This document shows positions 63,101-64,000 of a stretch of 64,000 bases of DNA, piece by piece. Origin of the DNA: Pomacea canaliculata (Eukaryota > Mollusca > Gastropoda > Architaenioglossa > Ampullariidae); contig NC_037600.1 in the NCBI RefSeq assembly GCF_003073045.1, positions 16,074,352 through 16,138,351 on the forward strand, read 5' to 3'. Each line of letters begins with the position of its first letter. Within the stretch, counting starts at the first letter, position 1. The position numbers and the translations under genes were made by a program. The notes beneath the pieces were generated by a model that saw nothing but the letters and a program-made list of their open reading frames with translations, did no database searches and was not told the origin of the DNA.

Positions 63101-64000
63101 AAAAGGGTCAGTTGTAGAGAGCAATGTCTCATCCTACATGCAGATAACCAGTATATGCTTTACCCTTTCTTGCACTTATACCCAGACTCAACGATTTGTG
63201 TTGAATAAGAGTAGGAGACTGTGCAACCACCCTCCAACTTTTTACATTTTCACAAAGATAGCCCCCACTTCATTTTAAGCTTTGTAATGTTAATTCAGCA
63301 TTTGTAAACATTTTTCTAGTTATGAATTATTTACTTTTACATTTAGTCATTTTGGAGAAGATTGGTATTTCTATTGGCAAGTGGTTTATTAAGTATTTTT
63401 ATGTAATTAACCTGTGGTTATATCTGGCCATCAATGGTATTATTAACCATTTTTGATTTCAAATGGTTTCATTGTGGAAATTTTTACGTGTTTAATGTGG
63501 ATGTCCAGTAACACAATTTATTAATTGTATGGACGAAAATAAGCATGAATCTAAATTTGTATGTGTGTTTCAATAAATAGATGTCCATATTTCTTTCAGT
63601 GTGTTAAGGGAAGGATGCCATGAATCATATTGAACAGAATTTGCTTTCAGAAAGAATCATGCCCGTAAGATTATTTTTGGTGTCCTTTTAATGTTTCACA
63701 CAGAAGTAGAAAAAAACAGTCAATTAAAGTGTTGCCTTTCAGAACTGAATCTTGCTATTAGATGTTCCTTTCACAGTGTAGATTTGCTTCTGCAGCTGTT
63801 TGCTATCAATCCAGAAAATCTGGTTAAATCTTTCTGTCATAAATGTGCATTCATGTTTTTTTAAAATGTGTAACTTTATTTTTTTCTGGGTTGATCCGTC
63901 ATTCATGAACATTTGTGCACTAACACTTTTTTCTTAATACACAGGTTTATCTTTATTTGGATGTACAGATAAATTTTATTGGTGTTTTGGGGACATTTAT
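60121..64000. other. Spacer or extended DIPK1 3' UTR
   Basis: No coding exon is recognised on either strand. A (CA)-rich interrupted tract lies at about 62829-62890. Two diverged copies of a GAGTGGAaAaGAAAACcATTTT-type unit occur near 62940-62962 and 63026-63048. ORFs here are short, and none shows a domain. Confidence 0.45.

Overview
The window looks like nuclear DNA of an invertebrate animal, most likely a mollusc. It is AT-rich, its genes are split into many short exons with GT/AG introns, and interspersed tRNA-like SINEs and non-LTR retrotransposons fill the introns and spacers. The proteins are clearly metazoan. The species assignment is an inference, because no species-specific marker is visible. 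I rebuilt exons by hand from splice sites, phase continuity and family homology, so exon edges are predictions. All four models keep one open frame from first to last modelled exon.

Layout. (1) 1,155-6,077 (+): PRPF38B, a spliceosomal PRP38-domain protein with an RS tail, six coding exons, 374 aa. (2) 8,098-15,519 (-): a multi-pass membrane protein joining an EGF-like repeat, a TOM1/GPR137-like helical bundle and a RING-CH ubiquitin-ligase domain, 12 exons, at least 537 aa, with its 5' end probably missing. It converges on PRPF38B. (3) 15.5-22.7 kb: a gene-free, repeat-rich block with pogo/Tigger-like remnants, a tRNA-derived SINE, a non-LTR insertion with a 15-bp target-site duplication and an internal inversion of the twin-priming type, and a second, decayed endonuclease segment. 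(4) 27,148-53,721 (-): a full protein kinase N gene (HR1a-HR1b-HR1c-C2-linker-AGC kinase), 22 exons, 1,036 aa. It has a tandemly duplicated, apparently mutually exclusive 81-nt exon in the kinase domain and an optional acidic 5' exon. (5) 55,882-60,006 (+): a DIPK1 (FAM69) divergent secretory-pathway kinase with an embedded EF-hand, six exons, 404 aa, divergent from PKN. (6) 60.0-64.0 kb: DIPK1 3' UTR and spacer, no gene seen.

The genes do not form an operon or one pathway: splicing, membrane ubiquitination, Rho signalling and secretory-pathway phosphorylation are separate jobs. Their linkage may be ancient. From memory, human PRPF38B, PKN2 and DIPK1A all lie on 1p, and PKN3 and DIPK1B both lie on 9q34.

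The points most worth following are the duplicated PKN kinase exon, the EGF/multi-TM/RING-CH protein, and the inverted LINE insertion with intact flanking duplications.
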